Numbered from the stretch's first letter, positions 1 through 11,665 are shown. The stretch is DNA of 64,000 bases from Musa acuminata AAA Group (GCF_036884655.1 NC_088357.1:48829501-48893500), one strand, 5' to 3'. A program made the numbers and translations. The notes: a model not told the origin generated them from the letters alone.

Positions 1-3000
1 AACAGCATGAGACCTTTGGGCCACGAACACCTCATAGCTCAAAGGGGAACCACTTGGTCCATCAGGAGGGGCAGACGCAGCATGTGCGAGAGCGACAATG
101 GCATTGAACCATATGGATGAACCCAAAGTGCTAGTAATTGTTCTTAGCAGAGGCAAGTCATTCTGATCTCGGGTCAGTGTGTCCATGCGGTCCACATACA
201 AAACAATGTCTGGAGGGCATCTCTTTGTGTATTTCTTTATGGATGCCAGGATTCTCCTGCTTGATGCTTGGTCCATTCCTGAAGCTCTAAGACCTGGAGT
301 ATCTAAAACCCGAATCTTAACCCCCTCCACGGTTCCTACAATCTCTTTAACAGAAGTTGTTGCTGGTTCAAATGCACTGGTTGGAGACTTCTCTTCACCA
401 AATATAGAATTTACAGTTGCACTCTTGCCCACTCCACTCTTTCCTAGGACAAGAATGTTACAGGAAAAGTCCAAATCTTCAGTTCCATCTTGTTCTAGCA
501 GCAAAGCCTTCTTTTTTGCACTCTCAAGACTATAAGCCTGGCCAGTTTGCCTTCCACTACGAATACCTTCTGCAAGACTCAGACGATATAGCACCTGGGC
601 TACCACCGTGTCTTCAGGTGAATGGCCCAACCTACGAACAAGACGTAGAAACTTCACCCTAATAAGCTCAACTTTCTCATGCAACTGTTTTTGTTCCTTG
701 GTCATTTGATCATCAGGCTCTGCTGCTACAGCCAGATCAGAAGGACTAAGAAGGTTTGATCGTGCAGGACGGGGAAGAGTAGGTTTCAGAGATGGAATTG
801 AGGGCCCCAGACCAGCTGGACGGTCGACCAAGAAGATTCTATTAGCATCTTGAGAAGTGACACTGATACCTCCATCATCAGTGGAACTGCTTGCCGCTTT
901 CAGAAGCGCAATCAATGCATCAGAATCGATCATTGCATGTCTTCCATCCTCCTCGTCAGTCACCAACTCTTCATCTGAATCCAAAATAATCTGGCCGTCT
1001 ACATCCTTTGAGTCATCTGACACTGAATGAGGGGTGACACTAGAAGAGCCTTCTTCTAATTCACTCATCAGCTGTTTTGCAGTTTCTGAGCTCGTCGATA
1101 TTGCCACCCTAGGTGGTCCATCAGAAACTAAGTTTTTGTCTTCGTCCTCTGCCTTCTCCTGGTCAAGGTCTTGCACATGATAAATCAAATCTTCACTCGG
1201 TGTTGGTTCTGGTTCTGTAACTGAAGTTGGTAATTGAGCAAGTGCATCTTCATTCACACCAGAAGCCCCAAAGTCATCTCCTTCAGTCACCCTGTTTCTT
1301 GATTCCCCAGCAGTGATAGATGGAGATTGCCTATCTTGGGCTGATTTTGAATTTTGCCCATCTGGAACCAATTCAGGCACAGGCTCATCATTGTTTGCCT
1401 CAGTTCCATTTGCAGTTCGATTCGATTCATTTGTTAGCTTCTCATCCACTATCTCGTGAACAGAACGCTCACTAGAGACAGTTTCGCCATCACTAGCTGT
1501 ATCCACTTTCTCCTGAATAGAAGGCTTACTAAAGACAGTTTCACCATCACTCACTGTATCATCTTTGTTAGCAGAACTTTCACCGGACTTACTATCTGCA
1601 ACTTCATGATTCTCACTCAAATCATTTTTCCTCATATTTGATCCATCAAGCTTTCCGGTTGAAACATAGACCATCATAGTGTCCACACCGGAATAACTCT
1701 GTATTAAATTTTCATTCATCTCTTCGTCATTTACTCCATGAGTTGATTTGGATGATTCATCTACTGTTTGAGAAGCAGGAGTACTTCCTTGGTTGACACT
1801 TTGATCAGAATCGGCATTTTCAGAAGTGCCAATGTCCACCTCGCTGATATCAGCTTTGTCTCCGCCCGTCCCTTTAGCAGGTTTTCCCAATTTCTCGACC
1901 AAGCCTCCATCTTTCTCCGGAGCATCAGGGTCTACTTGCTCCTCATTCCTATCCACATTTCCAGCGGCAGCAGTCCCATCCTCGACTGGGTTATCCTCAA
2001 TGCTCAAAGTGGGAGCAACCCCAGCAACGTCAATGTTCACCTCTTCCATCTCAGCTTTGCCTCCGTTTTTCTCTTCTTCGGCGGTATCAAACTTGTCGTT
2101 TGCTGTCTTTGACTCCAGTAGCACATCAATAACAGGCCTAGCAGATTCTCCCAATTTGTCGACCAAACTTCCATCTTTCTCCTGAGCACCAGGGTCTGCA
2201 CGCTCCTCATCCCTATCCACATTGCCAGCTGCAGCAGTCTCATCCTCGACTGGGTTCCCTTCGATGCTCAAAGTGGGATTCTCCACAGTCTCCATCTCCT
2301 GTGCGGCAGGTATACAAATTGGGTAGACATTTTGATCGGAAACTGCGGCAACGCCAATTTTCACGTCATCCGCAACATCAGGTTCGGCTCCATGTCTCTC
2401 TTCCTCAACCGCACCAATAGTAGGGGTAGCAGACTCTCCCGATTCCTCGACCAAGCCCTCATCATTCTCCTCGTGAGCGTCGTGGAGTCCGAGCTCCTCG
2501 TCGCCAACGACAGAACCATCCCCGATTGGCTTCGTTTCGGTGCTTTGCGAAGTGGAATTCTCCGTCGACTCTTTCACCACAGCCGACAAAACCTCACGAT
2601 GTGAGGTCTCCTCTGTCCTAGGGATTTCACTTGACAGCATTTCCACGGTCTCATGTTGGGAATTGCCTTGGACGGTGGCCAAAACCTGAGTCTCCGATGG
2701 GGGCTCACCTTTCTCCTCTCCTTCCATGAGTTCACCATCATTCAATGATCCTGAAGCTTTAGCGGCATCCGAGAACCCATCGTCGTCCCCATATTCCAGC
2801 GCCTCCTGGAACGCCTCCTCGTCCGGGTCGTCGTCCGGAGTCTCCTGTGCTACAGGCATCGAGGAGGTGGTCGTCAAGGTGCCTCCGGCCGCGGCCGAGG
2901 CGGGGGCCGAGCCGTCACTGCTCTCCTTTTCCGGTTCCACGGCGGCACGGGGATCCCCGTCCCCTCCTGTGTCTCCGTCGGGTTCGCTCCTCATCGGGGC

Positions 3001-3048
3001 TTCCTTGGCTTCCGACGAGACTGACGCGCCGCTCACCTCGGACGCCAT
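1..3048 (-). CDS. TOC159: TOC159-like chloroplast import receptor, copy 1 (partial, runs off left edge)
   Basis: GTPase receptor of the chloroplast outer-envelope translocon that recognises transit peptides of precursor proteins. The frame is open from the ATG at 3046-3048 to base 1, 1016 codons, with no stop where I checked codon by codon. Residues 1 to about 790 form a very acidic A-domain (Glu/Asp/Ser-rich) with an internal repeat. The G-domain follows: P-loop GKSGVGKS at about residues 869-876 and the DTPGLR switch motif near 250-300. The sequence stops within the G-domain; the rest of it and the membrane-anchoring M-domain lie outside the window. The G-domain is nearly identical to that of the second copy at 7676-11665. 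The A-domain is about 175 residues longer than in that copy. No introns are seen, as expected for the family. Whether the unseen C-terminus is intact is unknown. Confidence 0.9.
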   Translation of the reverse strand, partial: MASEVSGASVSSEAKEAPMRSEPDGDTGGDGDPRAAVEPEKESSDGSAPASAAAGGTLTTTSSMPVAQETPDDDPDEEAFQEALEYGDDDGFSDAAKASGSLNDGELMEGEEKGEPPSETQVLATVQGNSQHETVEMLSSEIPRTEETSHREVLSAVVKESTENSTSQSTETKPIGDGSVVGDEELGLHDAHEENDEGLVEESGESATPTIGAVEEERHGAEPDVADDVKIGVAAVSDQNVYPICIPAAQEMETVENPTLSIEGNPVEDETAAAGNVDRDEERADPGAQEKDGSLVDKLGESARPVIDVLLESKTANDKFDTAEEEKNGGKAEMEEVNIDVAGVAPTLSIEDNPVEDGTAAAGNVDRNEEQVDPDAPEKDGGLVEKLGKPAKGTGGDKADISEVDIGTSENADSDQSVNQGSTPASQTVDESSKSTHGVNDEEMNENLIQSYSGVDTMMVYVSTGKLDGSNMRKNDLSENHEVADSKSGESSANKDDTVSDGETVFSKPSIQEKVDTASDGETVSSERSVHEIVDEKLTNESNRTANGTEANNDEPVPELVPDGQNSKSAQDRQSPSITAGESRNRVTEGDDFGASGVNEDALAQLPTSVTEPEPTPSEDLIYHVQDLDQEKAEDEDKNLVSDGPPRVAISTSSETAKQLMSELEEGSSSVTPHSVSDDSKDVDGQIILDSDEELVTDEEDGRHAMIDSDALIALLKAASSSTDDGGISVTSQDANRIFLVDRPAGLGPSIPSLKPTLPRPARSNLLSPSDLAVAAEPDDQMTKEQKQLHEKVELIRVKFLRLVRRLGHSPEDTVVAQVLYRLSLAEGIRSGRQTGQAYSLESAKKKALLLEQDGTEDLDFSCNILVLGKSGVGKSATVNSIFGEEKSPTSAFEPATTSVKEIVGTVEGVKIRVLDTPGLRASGMDQASSRRILASIKKYTKRCPPDIVLYVDRMDTLTRDQNDLPLLRTITSTLGSSIWFNAIVALAHAASAPPDGPSGSPLSYEVFVAQRSHAV
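1840..2290 (-). repeat. Internal repeat in the A-domain coding region of TOC159 copy 1
   Basis: Two consecutive coding blocks of similar sequence, about 2100-2280 and about 1870-2060. Each encodes a segment like EDxTAAAGNVDR, then a run of acidic residues, then EKDGxLVxKLG. TOC159 copy 2 has only one such block, which accounts for part of its shorter A-domain. Seen directly on the minus strand; the limits are approximate. Confidence 0.7.
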
Positions 3049-3690
3049 CGGTAAGGAGGGGAGCGACGAGACGACCCGAAGGAGCGGAAAAGAAGGCAGA
3101 AAGAGTTCTACAAGCCGAGTGACGAGCGTCTAATGACCGAATGGGGTTGGGAAGTGATAAGGAGAGCGGGCGGCATGAGATCAGATAAGGCAGGGAGGCG
3201 AGCGTTCTGTTTTTGCCCTTTTCCTGAACAATTTTTTTTTCTCTATATACAGAATAATGTAGTTTGGGCCACTGATGGCAGCCCAAAAGTAAGTTTGGGC
3301 TTTCAATTTCCTCACCGTATGATGTCATAGATTGGGTTATTTACGATGGTGTGTTGAGACCGCTCGGGTATCGGCCATCCAAACATTGTAAGGGATCTAA
3401 CCAAAAGCACATTTTCGACTCTAATCAATTGAATCTGTTTGGACGGAGTAATGTACAGCGATTTTGTTTGAATAAAAAAAATACGTTTGTTTGAAAAACA
3501 AAGATAAATTAATTATCTTTTATGTTCGTTTTGGTTGTCCCACTGATTTGTTTGTTGTGCCCTCATATCAATTTGCTAGGATCAGATCAGCATCTTCCAT
3601 TAGGTGGTTTATTTATGCCTTGATGATTTGCTACCATCAAATTACTTTGATTGATTGGTTGATCACTAAAATTTTCTAAATACTAAAAAT
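3049..3690 (-). repeat. 5' flank of TOC159 copy 1, homologous to the 5' flank of copy 2
   Basis: The region upstream of the copy 1 ATG matches 11666 to about 12385 upstream of copy 2. Shared blocks include GGCGGCAT..AGATC near 3170 and 11840, GGCAGCCCA near 3275 and 11941, and TTTTGGTTGTCCC near 3530 and 12249. The block near TTGGTTGATCACTAA (about 3655 and 12358) is the last clear match. The duplicated unit therefore carried its promoter and 5' leader. Beyond this the two flanks diverge. Confidence 0.65.
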
Positions 3691-6600
3691 ATCTAACGCC
3701 TATCGAAGCTGAAACTTTAATAAGAGTAGACAGATGGCATTGTACGTGATTTTAATGATTACGAGTATGAAATCTCATCTCATTTCAGATGTAAACTTTT
3801 ACCAAAAATAACATTTGAATCGATGCACTAAACTAAGTCGGTCATCAAGAGGGAGTACACCGTGCTCGTCTTTCCCTCTCCGCAGCAGCCGTCGTCGCTG
3901 CTCTCTCGTTTTTTCCTTCGTCGCCCTCACATCACATGCTCTCCATGGAGGTGGGGACGATATAGGAATAAGTCTCATCATTTGATCTACTTGGTTCTAA
4001 ACTACAATTTTTGTTGCTAATAATATCAATCCGTACATGGTGTGAGAATATGTATTAAACAAAAATAATAATACTTTTATTGCATGATTAATCACCGATC
4101 GAGATATCAACATGTTATGGCCATAGGGCATACCTGGGTGAGGTTCCTGCTGTAGCGTAGATCCAGCCGCCGGCCTTTAGCAGGTTTGATTAGGAAACTC
4201 ATGGCGGAGCATTGAATGGATGGACGGTGACCTGCGGGAGTCAAAACCTGAGAGAGACGAAAGAAAAGAGTTAGTTCATCATCGGAAGCAACAATATTTA
4301 AAGAGTTTTCCTGATTAACCACTTAATCGATCAAGATTGATACAAGTTTGCTTATCTGCGTTATTCTTTCCGATGCACAATCCTCCCACGACCTAAAGAG
4401 CTCGCAGTAGTAGTATGTCGCCCTCGTCACCATCTTCCCTCTCCGCTCGCTCCCTCGCCATGTCTTTTGCTGGACCAGATTTTTTTTTTGTTTTGCTACA
4501 GGGATTTGGAACCTAATTCCATATCATTAATCTCCTCTGTCCACGGTCACAGTAAGGATATTCATACGAGGGGGAGGGAATCAGTGTACATGCTAACAGA
4601 TGATTAGAATGTCAAACCATTCATTTAAAACACATCCCTACGAGAAAATTTAAATTTATGGAGCAATTTTGATTATGAAAAGGAGACTTGGTTAGAGCTA
4701 AGTAGAGGAGGTCATGAAGCCTGAACATGAGTCATCCTTCTCATTGGACGGAATAGCAGTGTTCTATTCAAATCGACTACATGGTTCTATAACATCTCAA
4801 ATTGTTCATCAAAATGGGTGTTGTGCATTATCCGAATATGTCAAAACATGCGCCAAAACAGATACAAATACCAGAATGACTAAACAACTCTTTTCGGATA
4901 TAAATCTAAAATGTCCAGCACTTATTCGGAAAAGAGAAAAGACACTGCCGAAATAAGAACTTGAAAAGTAGAGAGTTTTCCTCTTAGAATATAAAAAAAA
5001 GTACCAAGCTCCACCGGTTAGATGATAACAGAGACCCAGGAATTCAACTCCACAGCTAGCCCAGACTGACATCTGAAAATATAATGAGGGAAGCATAATG
5101 AGAATACAAAATAAACAAAGATTTCTGAATTAGAGTCTCAACTTATTCTAATATAAAAAGAGTGCTTCGGAAAAATACACAATCAATCATGAGCCTCCAA
5201 CACAAAACAGTCAGGTTTTTAACCAACCAACACACCGTTGCTGTTAGCGAGCTACATGAAAAACTGAACTACTAAGCAAAGAAAGTTGGTTTAGGCTTCA
5301 CGTCTCGGAAACAAACTGACCTGCTGATGAAATCATGAAATGAGAAATGTACAGCACAACTTGTCCCATCAGTGCATAGAGATAATATCATGTTTGGCAT
5401 TTACAATTAAATCTTCCAGACCACCAAGAACCCAAGAACATACAAATCAAATAAAACTACCAGCATATGATACCAAAAGAAAAATGATCAGATTGGATCT
5501 TGACAATGCATCTTACCAAAAGACAACAGTAAGAAATTTATCAAAGAGAAGCCAAAACAAACCACACAATGAATGAGACGGAGGAGAAACATGTGCTATG
5601 GCCCAAGAGATTCTGACCTACCATTGCAATTTGCATAATTCTATTGCAAACAATGTTTTTTATTCGAATTCACAATTTTCATGGAAATTTGTGGTTGAAC
5701 AATAGCCTTGAAAAGCATGACGATAACTTGGCCTTTAAGTTGCAGCAGGGTCATCATGTGTGACCCATGTCAACCGGCACAGCAATGCTTGTTTACAAAC
5801 GTCTATCTCATCTTGCCAAAAAGAATGAGTATTTCCAATTTGACATGAAGTAAATTATGACAAGTTACGAAACTGGTTATTATCATGGAAATTTGCCACT
5901 GAGCTTGCAAGGAGTGTTTGTGCACAAACATGCATCTGATCATCTCTTATCAGACAAACCTTTTCCAATCTGCAATAGAAGGACGGCCTTTTTATGGCTA
6001 GATGCATTTTCCTCTCATCTTATGAAGCACTAGAAAGATAGTCCATTATTAACAAAGGAAAACCCAAGTTGGATAAAAGAATATTTAAGCCCCTATCAAT
6101 TAAAATTTCTTTAACTTTTCGTTCTCCGAATAGATTGTATCTATCATTCTAGTTTGCATAACATTTAGGTCCAAACTCAAAATTTTTTATTTGGTAACAA
6201 GTAGTTTTCATAAACTTTTAGAGATCATCAGAAATTTGTTCAAATTCTTTGCAAAGCTGTCTTCCTTGTGTCAACCTCTTAGCAGCCATTCTTGGTTGAC
6301 ATGTTTTCCCTCCTTTTTATAAAAATAAGGTACAAAAATTTCCGAACTTCTTCCATCACTAAATCAAGGTGACTAGTTCAAAATATCACAATATACCTAC
6401 ATCTCCAACTTTCAAGACCAAAGTAAACCAAACAATTTTTTCCCTAAATCAGAGATGCCTATTACGAAGAAAAGCTATAGATGATTTTCCATTGACAACA
6501 CATATTGTTCCAACTATATTTGGGAAGGCTACATGAATTTTTATCCACCATTAAACTCTGTGTAAGGAAATATCTTTAGTTAAATCAAAGCACATTCAAA

Positions 6601-7675
6601 CCTTTTTTTGTTGTTTCTATGAAAGTCTAACTATATCATTCTTTACCTCTCGTCGCTGAAATCATCATAATTGACTCAACTCATCTTCCCACAATTTTGA
6701 TGTCTTCTTTGGACATGTCACAAAATAAAAAATTATATGTAAACCAAACGCCAAAGAAATTTTTAACCAAATTATTAACAGACTCCGCCTATCCATCCAT
6801 CTTGGCCAAAATTGCAAAAGAATATTCTATTTATTTTAGCTGCTATCCCAGCAAACTTTAAATAATAAGATAAATAATGATGTACTCCAAGAAAGAACTC
6901 TACCAAACAATGTAAAAGACAATGAATGCTTTTTATTATCCTAACTAAATAGCCTTATTAACAAAAAAAGGAGATAAATTGAACATGTCAATAGCCAAAC
7001 AAATTTCTTATGGAACTATGCTTGCTGTAGTAAATATGGATCTGGATTCAACCAAATGTTAGTGGCAAAGATAATTTTCTTTGAAAGAAAATAAGCAGGT
7101 TATTGTAATCAGCAGGGTTCAGCTTAGAACTACATCGGTGTGCAAAGCAAAATACCAATTCTTTGATTTCATAGTGGACTGCTAGCAGCACTGATAGGAC
7201 AGCTCAAGCTCATAACCAACAATCTTCTATTTTCGAAGCAAACTGAGGTGAATGTGAGTAATTATTTTCCAGTTATAAACTGATAGCTATAAACGAAATA
7301 ACTGATTTAAAAATCCTCATTACACAATAAAATAGCTAATGTTCACAGATTGATTACCAAAATCATTAATAATGGAAATAGTTCGCTTAAAATTCAAAGG
7401 TCAACTGACACATTCAGCATCAGAACAGTCCAAAACAAGCTACCTCAGAGCACACAAGCATGAACGCCTTTAGCATTAGAAGAACAAAAAAATAATGCAC
7501 TTATCTTACATATGAAAACTATTCCTGCTTTTATTCAAACTTAGTTCTACAACCAAGTATCATAATCCTAAGAAATCATGGACCAAAATTAATTTGAGAA
7601 CTGCAAATATTAATAGATAGAACATAAAGAGGCTACAAAAGAAGTTATGCTGAAACTGGAGAGAGTTAAAGTGTC
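3691..7675. other. Intergenic region between the two TOC159 copies
   Basis: AT-rich DNA with no convincing gene. It contains the presumed distal promoter of copy 1 and the 3' flank of copy 2. Apart from one exon-like block at 4134-4247, reading frames here are short and without recognisable motifs. Confidence 0.6.
4134..4247 (-). pseudogene. Orphan exon-like block, function unknown
   Basis: On the minus strand a 114-base open block (38 codons, one open frame) is bounded by a good acceptor (pyrimidine-rich CTCTCTCAG) and a good donor (CAG|GTATGC). The translation begins VLTPAGHRPSIQ and ends in YSRNLTQ. I do not recognise the protein and found no partner exons, so it may be a relic of a lost gene, an upstream leader exon or chance. 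Confidence 0.25.
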
Positions 7676-10600
7676 TTATTCCACTGATATTTTTAAGACA
7701 GTAGACTCACCGGGCTTCATGCTCCGGAAGATAGAGATTGCAATGGGAATGATACCCACGAGTGCAAGTTGAAGTTGTTCAGAGGTGCTCGTCCTGACAG
7801 TGATCTGCCCAGTCCGCTTGTTGTTCAGCCCAACGCGAACTGCCATCTTTGAATTCCTCCCAATGGAGAATTGAGACTGCAGGTTTGCACCCAAAGCCAA
7901 GTCACCATGCCAACTCATCAAAGATAACCCCAAGGTGGCAAGGGCTTGGCTTATGGGATAATCCTTATCTCGGAGTCGCACCTCCAAATTGGCTCCATAT
8001 GCAGTATAACCTTGTGCTCGAACAGCACCAGTGCTTGCAACAAGATTCACTTGCTTCCCAATAGAAAGTTGGTCTTCAAACTTTAATCCAGTAGCTATGG
8101 TTTCCCCCAAGAAAGTTACGGAGATCCCTCCAGTAGTCCTGTTCTTTTTCAATATCTTGGACTTGGTCTCACCCCGCAGAATGTAAGCAAGTTGCTTTCC
8201 AACAGCCTGGACATCAAAGCCAGCGAGAGTAGAACCATTTTCCCCATGCTTGGCCGAGACAGAGGAATCTAAATGGATGCTGAATTCCTTTTTGTCCTTA
8301 GTCACTTGAGCTGATAAGACAGCAGGAAATCGGCCAGCAACAGCAAGGCTCTCTTCAAGGCTTACCCCATCATAACCACAATCATGATCCCAACCATGCG
8401 TATCCAGTACTGGCCTAGCAAGAAACTGTGAGGTTGGCTCTAGAAAACGGTATCGATACGTTGGGGTATCACAGTCAAAAGAAGGTGGCAATACCATATC
8501 AGGCAAAGGGACAGGTATGGTTGCAGGGGAATTATCCTGATCAAAATCTTCAACCATATCAGCATGCCCAAAATCATCCTCAAACCCTTTCTGTCTATTC
8601 TTCATCTCTTTCAATCGTCTGAGCTCCTCCTTCCACTGTTTTTTTTGAAGAAGCTTAACTCGGTAATCATACTCATCAAAATATGCTCTTCTTTGCTCCT
8701 TGGTCAGCTTGGCAATTTGAGACTTCCTCAGGGGCTTAAATGGTGGAAGCTGATCATACTCATCTTCTTGTTCCCCTTGATCAGCATCTGATAAGTCATC
8801 TAGGTCAATATCAGAATCTTCATTGTCACCATGTTGATCGGATTGAAGTTTTGGGTGTGCTCTGGACTGCAACAGAGAAGAAAGCAGGAAGGGAAGCGGT
8901 GGGGGACGTAAACGGAGACCAAACAGTTTTCCAGGAGATGGATCTTGAAGCTTTAGAAGTGAATTAGCTTCAGATAATATCTTTGAAGAGTAACAGAGCA
9001 GCAGCATCTGTGGCCTCCATGATAGACCATTAGGGAGCACTTTTTGTCCCTCTCTGTTCCTTCTACAAGATGGATGGTTCTCAACAAGAGCCACTGGATT
9101 CATCAGACGCATGTCTCCAGCTGCTAGCCTTATGGACTGCTGAACAGCATGAGACCTTTGAGCCACAAACACCTCATAGCTCAAAGGGGAACCACTTGGT
9201 CCATCCGGAGGAGCAGATGCAGCATGTGTGAGAGCAACAATGGCGTTGAACCATATGGATGAACCCAAAGTGCTTGTAATTGTTCTTAGCAGAGGCAAAT
9301 CATTCTGATCTCGGGTCAGTGTGTCCATTCGGTCCACATACAAAACAATGTCTGGAGGGCATCTCTTCGTGTATTTCTTTATAGATGCCAAGATTCTCCT
9401 ACTTGATGCTTGGTCCATTCCTGAAGCTCTAAGACCTGGAGTATCTAAAACCCGAATCTTAACCCCCTCAACAGTTCCTACAATCTCTTTGACAGAAGTT
9501 GTTTCTTGTTTGAATGCATTGGTTGGAGACTTCTCTTCACCAAATATAGAATTTATAGTTGCACTCTTGCCCACTCCGCTCTTTCCAAGGACTAGAATGT
9601 TACAGGAAAAATCCAAATCTGCATTAACATCCTGTTCTAGCAGCAAAGCCTTCATTTTTGCACTCTCAAGACTATAAGCCCTGCTGGTTTGCCTTCCACT
9701 ACGAATACCTTCAGCAAGACTCAGACGATATAGCACCTGGGCTACCACCGTGTCTTCAGGTGAATGGCCCAACCTATGAACAAGACGCAGAAACTTCACC
9801 CTAATAAGCTCAACTTTCTCATGCAACTTTTTTTGTTCCTCAGTCATCTGATTATCAGGCTCTGCTGCTACAGCCAGTTCAGAAGGACTAAGAAGGTTTG
9901 ATCTTGCAGGACGAGGAGCAGGTTTCAGAGATGGAATTGAGGACCCCAAACCAGCTGGACGGTCGACCAAGAAGATTCTATTAGCATCTTGAGAAGTGAC
10001 ACTGATACCTCCATCAGCAGTGGAACTGCTTGCCGCTTTCAGAAGTGCAACCAATGCGTCAGAATCAATCATTTCATTTCCTCCGTCCTCCTCGTCAGTC
10101 ATTAACTCTTCATCTGAATCCAAAATAATCTGGCCATCTACATCCTTTGAGCCATCTAATGCTGAATGAGGGGTGACACTAGAAGAGCCATCTTCTAATT
10201 CATTTATCAGCTGTTTTGCAGTTTCTGAGCTCGCCAATATTGCCACCCTAGGTGGTCCATCAGAAACTAAGTTTTCGTCTTCATCCTCTGCCTTCTCCTG
10301 GTCAAGGTCTTGCACATGATCGGTCAAATCTTCACACGGTGTTGGTTCTGGTTCTGTCACTGAAGTTGGTAATCGAGCAGTTCCATCTTCATTGGCACCA
10401 GAAGCCCCAAACTCATCTCTTTCGGTCACCCTGTTTCTTGATTCCCCAGCAGTGATAGATGGAGATTGCCTATCTTGAACTGATATTGAATTTTCCCCTT
10501 CTGGAACCAACTCAGGCACAGGCTCATCATTGTTTGCCTCAGATTCATTTGCAGCTTGATCTGATTTTTTTGTTAGCGTCTCATCCACTGTCTCCTGGAT

Positions 10601-11665
10601 AGAAGAATTACTTAACACAGATCCAAACTCGTCCGTATTAGCTTTGCCTCCGCCTGTCCCTTCTTCAGAAGTATCAAACTCGTCTTCTGCTGTCTTTGAC
10701 TCCAGTAACACATTGACAACAGGCGTAGCAGGTTCTCCCAAATTATCAACCAAGCTTCCATCTTTTCCCTGATCATCAGGCTCTGCTTGTTCCACATTCC
10801 TATCCACATTTCCAGCTGCAGAAGTCTCATCCTCGACTGGGTTTGATTCGATGCGCAAAGTGGGATTCTCTACTGTCTCCATCTCCTCTGTGGCAGGTAT
10901 ACAAGCAGGGTAGACATTTTGATCGGAAACTGTGGCTAAAGCAACACCAATTTTCACCTCATCCACAACATCAGGTTCGGCTCCATGTCTCTCTTCCTCA
11001 ACAGCATCAATAGTAGGGACAGCAGACTCTCCCGATTCCTCGACCAAGTCCTCATCACTCCCCTCTCGGGCATCGTGGAGTCCGACCTCCTCGTCGCCAT
11101 CCACACCTCCAGCCACGACAGCACCATCCTCGATTGGCTTCGTTTCGGTGCTTTGCGAAGTGGAATTCTCCACCGACTCTTTCACCACAGCCGCCAAAAC
11201 CTCACCATGTGAAGTCTCCTCTGTCCTAGGGTTTTCACTTGACACCATTTCCACGATCTCATGTTGGGAGTTGTCTTGGACGGTGGCAAAAACCTGAGTC
11301 TCCGACGGGGGCTCACCTTTTTCCTCTCCTTCCATGAGTTCAACATCATCCGTCGAGCCTGAAGATTTGGCGGCATCTGACAACCCATCAACGCCATCGT
11401 CGTCCCCATCTTCCAGCGCCTCCTGGAACGCCTCCTCGTCGGGGTCGTCGTCCGGAGTGTCCTGTGCTACAGGAATCGAGGAGGTGGTCGTCAAGGTGTC
11501 TCCGGCCGCGGCCGAGGCGGGGGGCGAGGCATCGCTGCTCTCCTTTTCCGGTTCCACGGCGGCACGGGGAGCCCCGTCCCCTCCTGCGTCTTCGTCGGGC
11601 TCGCTCCTCATCGGGGCTCCCTTTGCTTCGGCCAAGAATGGCTCGCCGCTCGCCTCGGACGCCAT
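7676..11665 (-). CDS. TOC159: TOC159-like chloroplast import receptor, copy 2 (complete)
   Basis: Complete single-exon gene of 1329 aa for the transit-peptide receptor GTPase of the outer-envelope TOC complex. I take ATG 11663-11665 (MASEASGEP) as the start; the frame extends two codons upstream but without another ATG. Residues 1 to about 615 are the acidic, intrinsically disordered A-domain. The G-domain has the P-loop GKSGVGKS at 694-701, then DTPGLR and a YVDRMD segment. A charged linker rich in Asp, Lys and Arg (about 930-1000) leads to the C-terminal M-domain, which anchors the receptor in the envelope and ends at TAA 7676-7678. Length and domain order fit the TOC159 family rather than the smaller TOC34 type. 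It lies in tandem with copy 1, 4.6 kb away, and is divergent from GCP4. Confidence 0.93.
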   Translation of the reverse strand: MASEASGEPFLAEAKGAPMRSEPDEDAGGDGAPRAAVEPEKESSDASPPASAAAGDTLTTTSSIPVAQDTPDDDPDEEAFQEALEDGDDDGVDGLSDAAKSSGSTDDVELMEGEEKGEPPSETQVFATVQDNSQHEIVEMVSSENPRTEETSHGEVLAAVVKESVENSTSQSTETKPIEDGAVVAGGVDGDEEVGLHDAREGSDEDLVEESGESAVPTIDAVEEERHGAEPDVVDEVKIGVALATVSDQNVYPACIPATEEMETVENPTLRIESNPVEDETSAAGNVDRNVEQAEPDDQGKDGSLVDNLGEPATPVVNVLLESKTAEDEFDTSEEGTGGGKANTDEFGSVLSNSSIQETVDETLTKKSDQAANESEANNDEPVPELVPEGENSISVQDRQSPSITAGESRNRVTERDEFGASGANEDGTARLPTSVTEPEPTPCEDLTDHVQDLDQEKAEDEDENLVSDGPPRVAILASSETAKQLINELEDGSSSVTPHSALDGSKDVDGQIILDSDEELMTDEEDGGNEMIDSDALVALLKAASSSTADGGISVTSQDANRIFLVDRPAGLGSSIPSLKPAPRPARSNLLSPSELAVAAEPDNQMTEEQKKLHEKVELIRVKFLRLVHRLGHSPEDTVVAQVLYRLSLAEGIRSGRQTSRAYSLESAKMKALLLEQDVNADLDFSCNILVLGKSGVGKSATINSIFGEEKSPTNAFKQETTSVKEIVGTVEGVKIRVLDTPGLRASGMDQASSRRILASIKKYTKRCPPDIVLYVDRMDTLTRDQNDLPLLRTITSTLGSSIWFNAIVALTHAASAPPDGPSGSPLSYEVFVAQRSHAVQQSIRLAAGDMRLMNPVALVENHPSCRRNREGQKVLPNGLSWRPQMLLLCYSSKILSEANSLLKLQDPSPGKLFGLRLRPPPLPFLLSSLLQSRAHPKLQSDQHGDNEDSDIDLDDLSDADQGEQEDEYDQLPPFKPLRKSQIAKLTKEQRRAYFDEYDYRVKLLQKKQWKEELRRLKEMKNRQKGFEDDFGHADMVEDFDQDNSPATIPVPLPDMVLPPSFDCDTPTYRYRFLEPTSQFLARPVLDTHGWDHDCGYDGVSLEESLAVAGRFPAVLSAQVTKDKKEFSIHLDSSVSAKHGENGSTLAGFDVQAVGKQLAYILRGETKSKILKKNRTTGGISVTFLGETIATGLKFEDQLSIGKQVNLVASTGAVRAQGYTAYGANLEVRLRDKDYPISQALATLGLSLMSWHGDLALGANLQSQFSIGRNSKMAVRVGLNNKRTGQITVRTSTSEQLQLALVGIIPIAISIFRSMKPGESTVLKISVE

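Noticed and set aside
2726..3330. Several open frames on both strands at the 5' end of TOC159 copy 1
   Set aside because: They are shadows of the acidic-domain frame; its skewed codon use keeps other frames open. The same occurs at 10932-11796 over copy 2.
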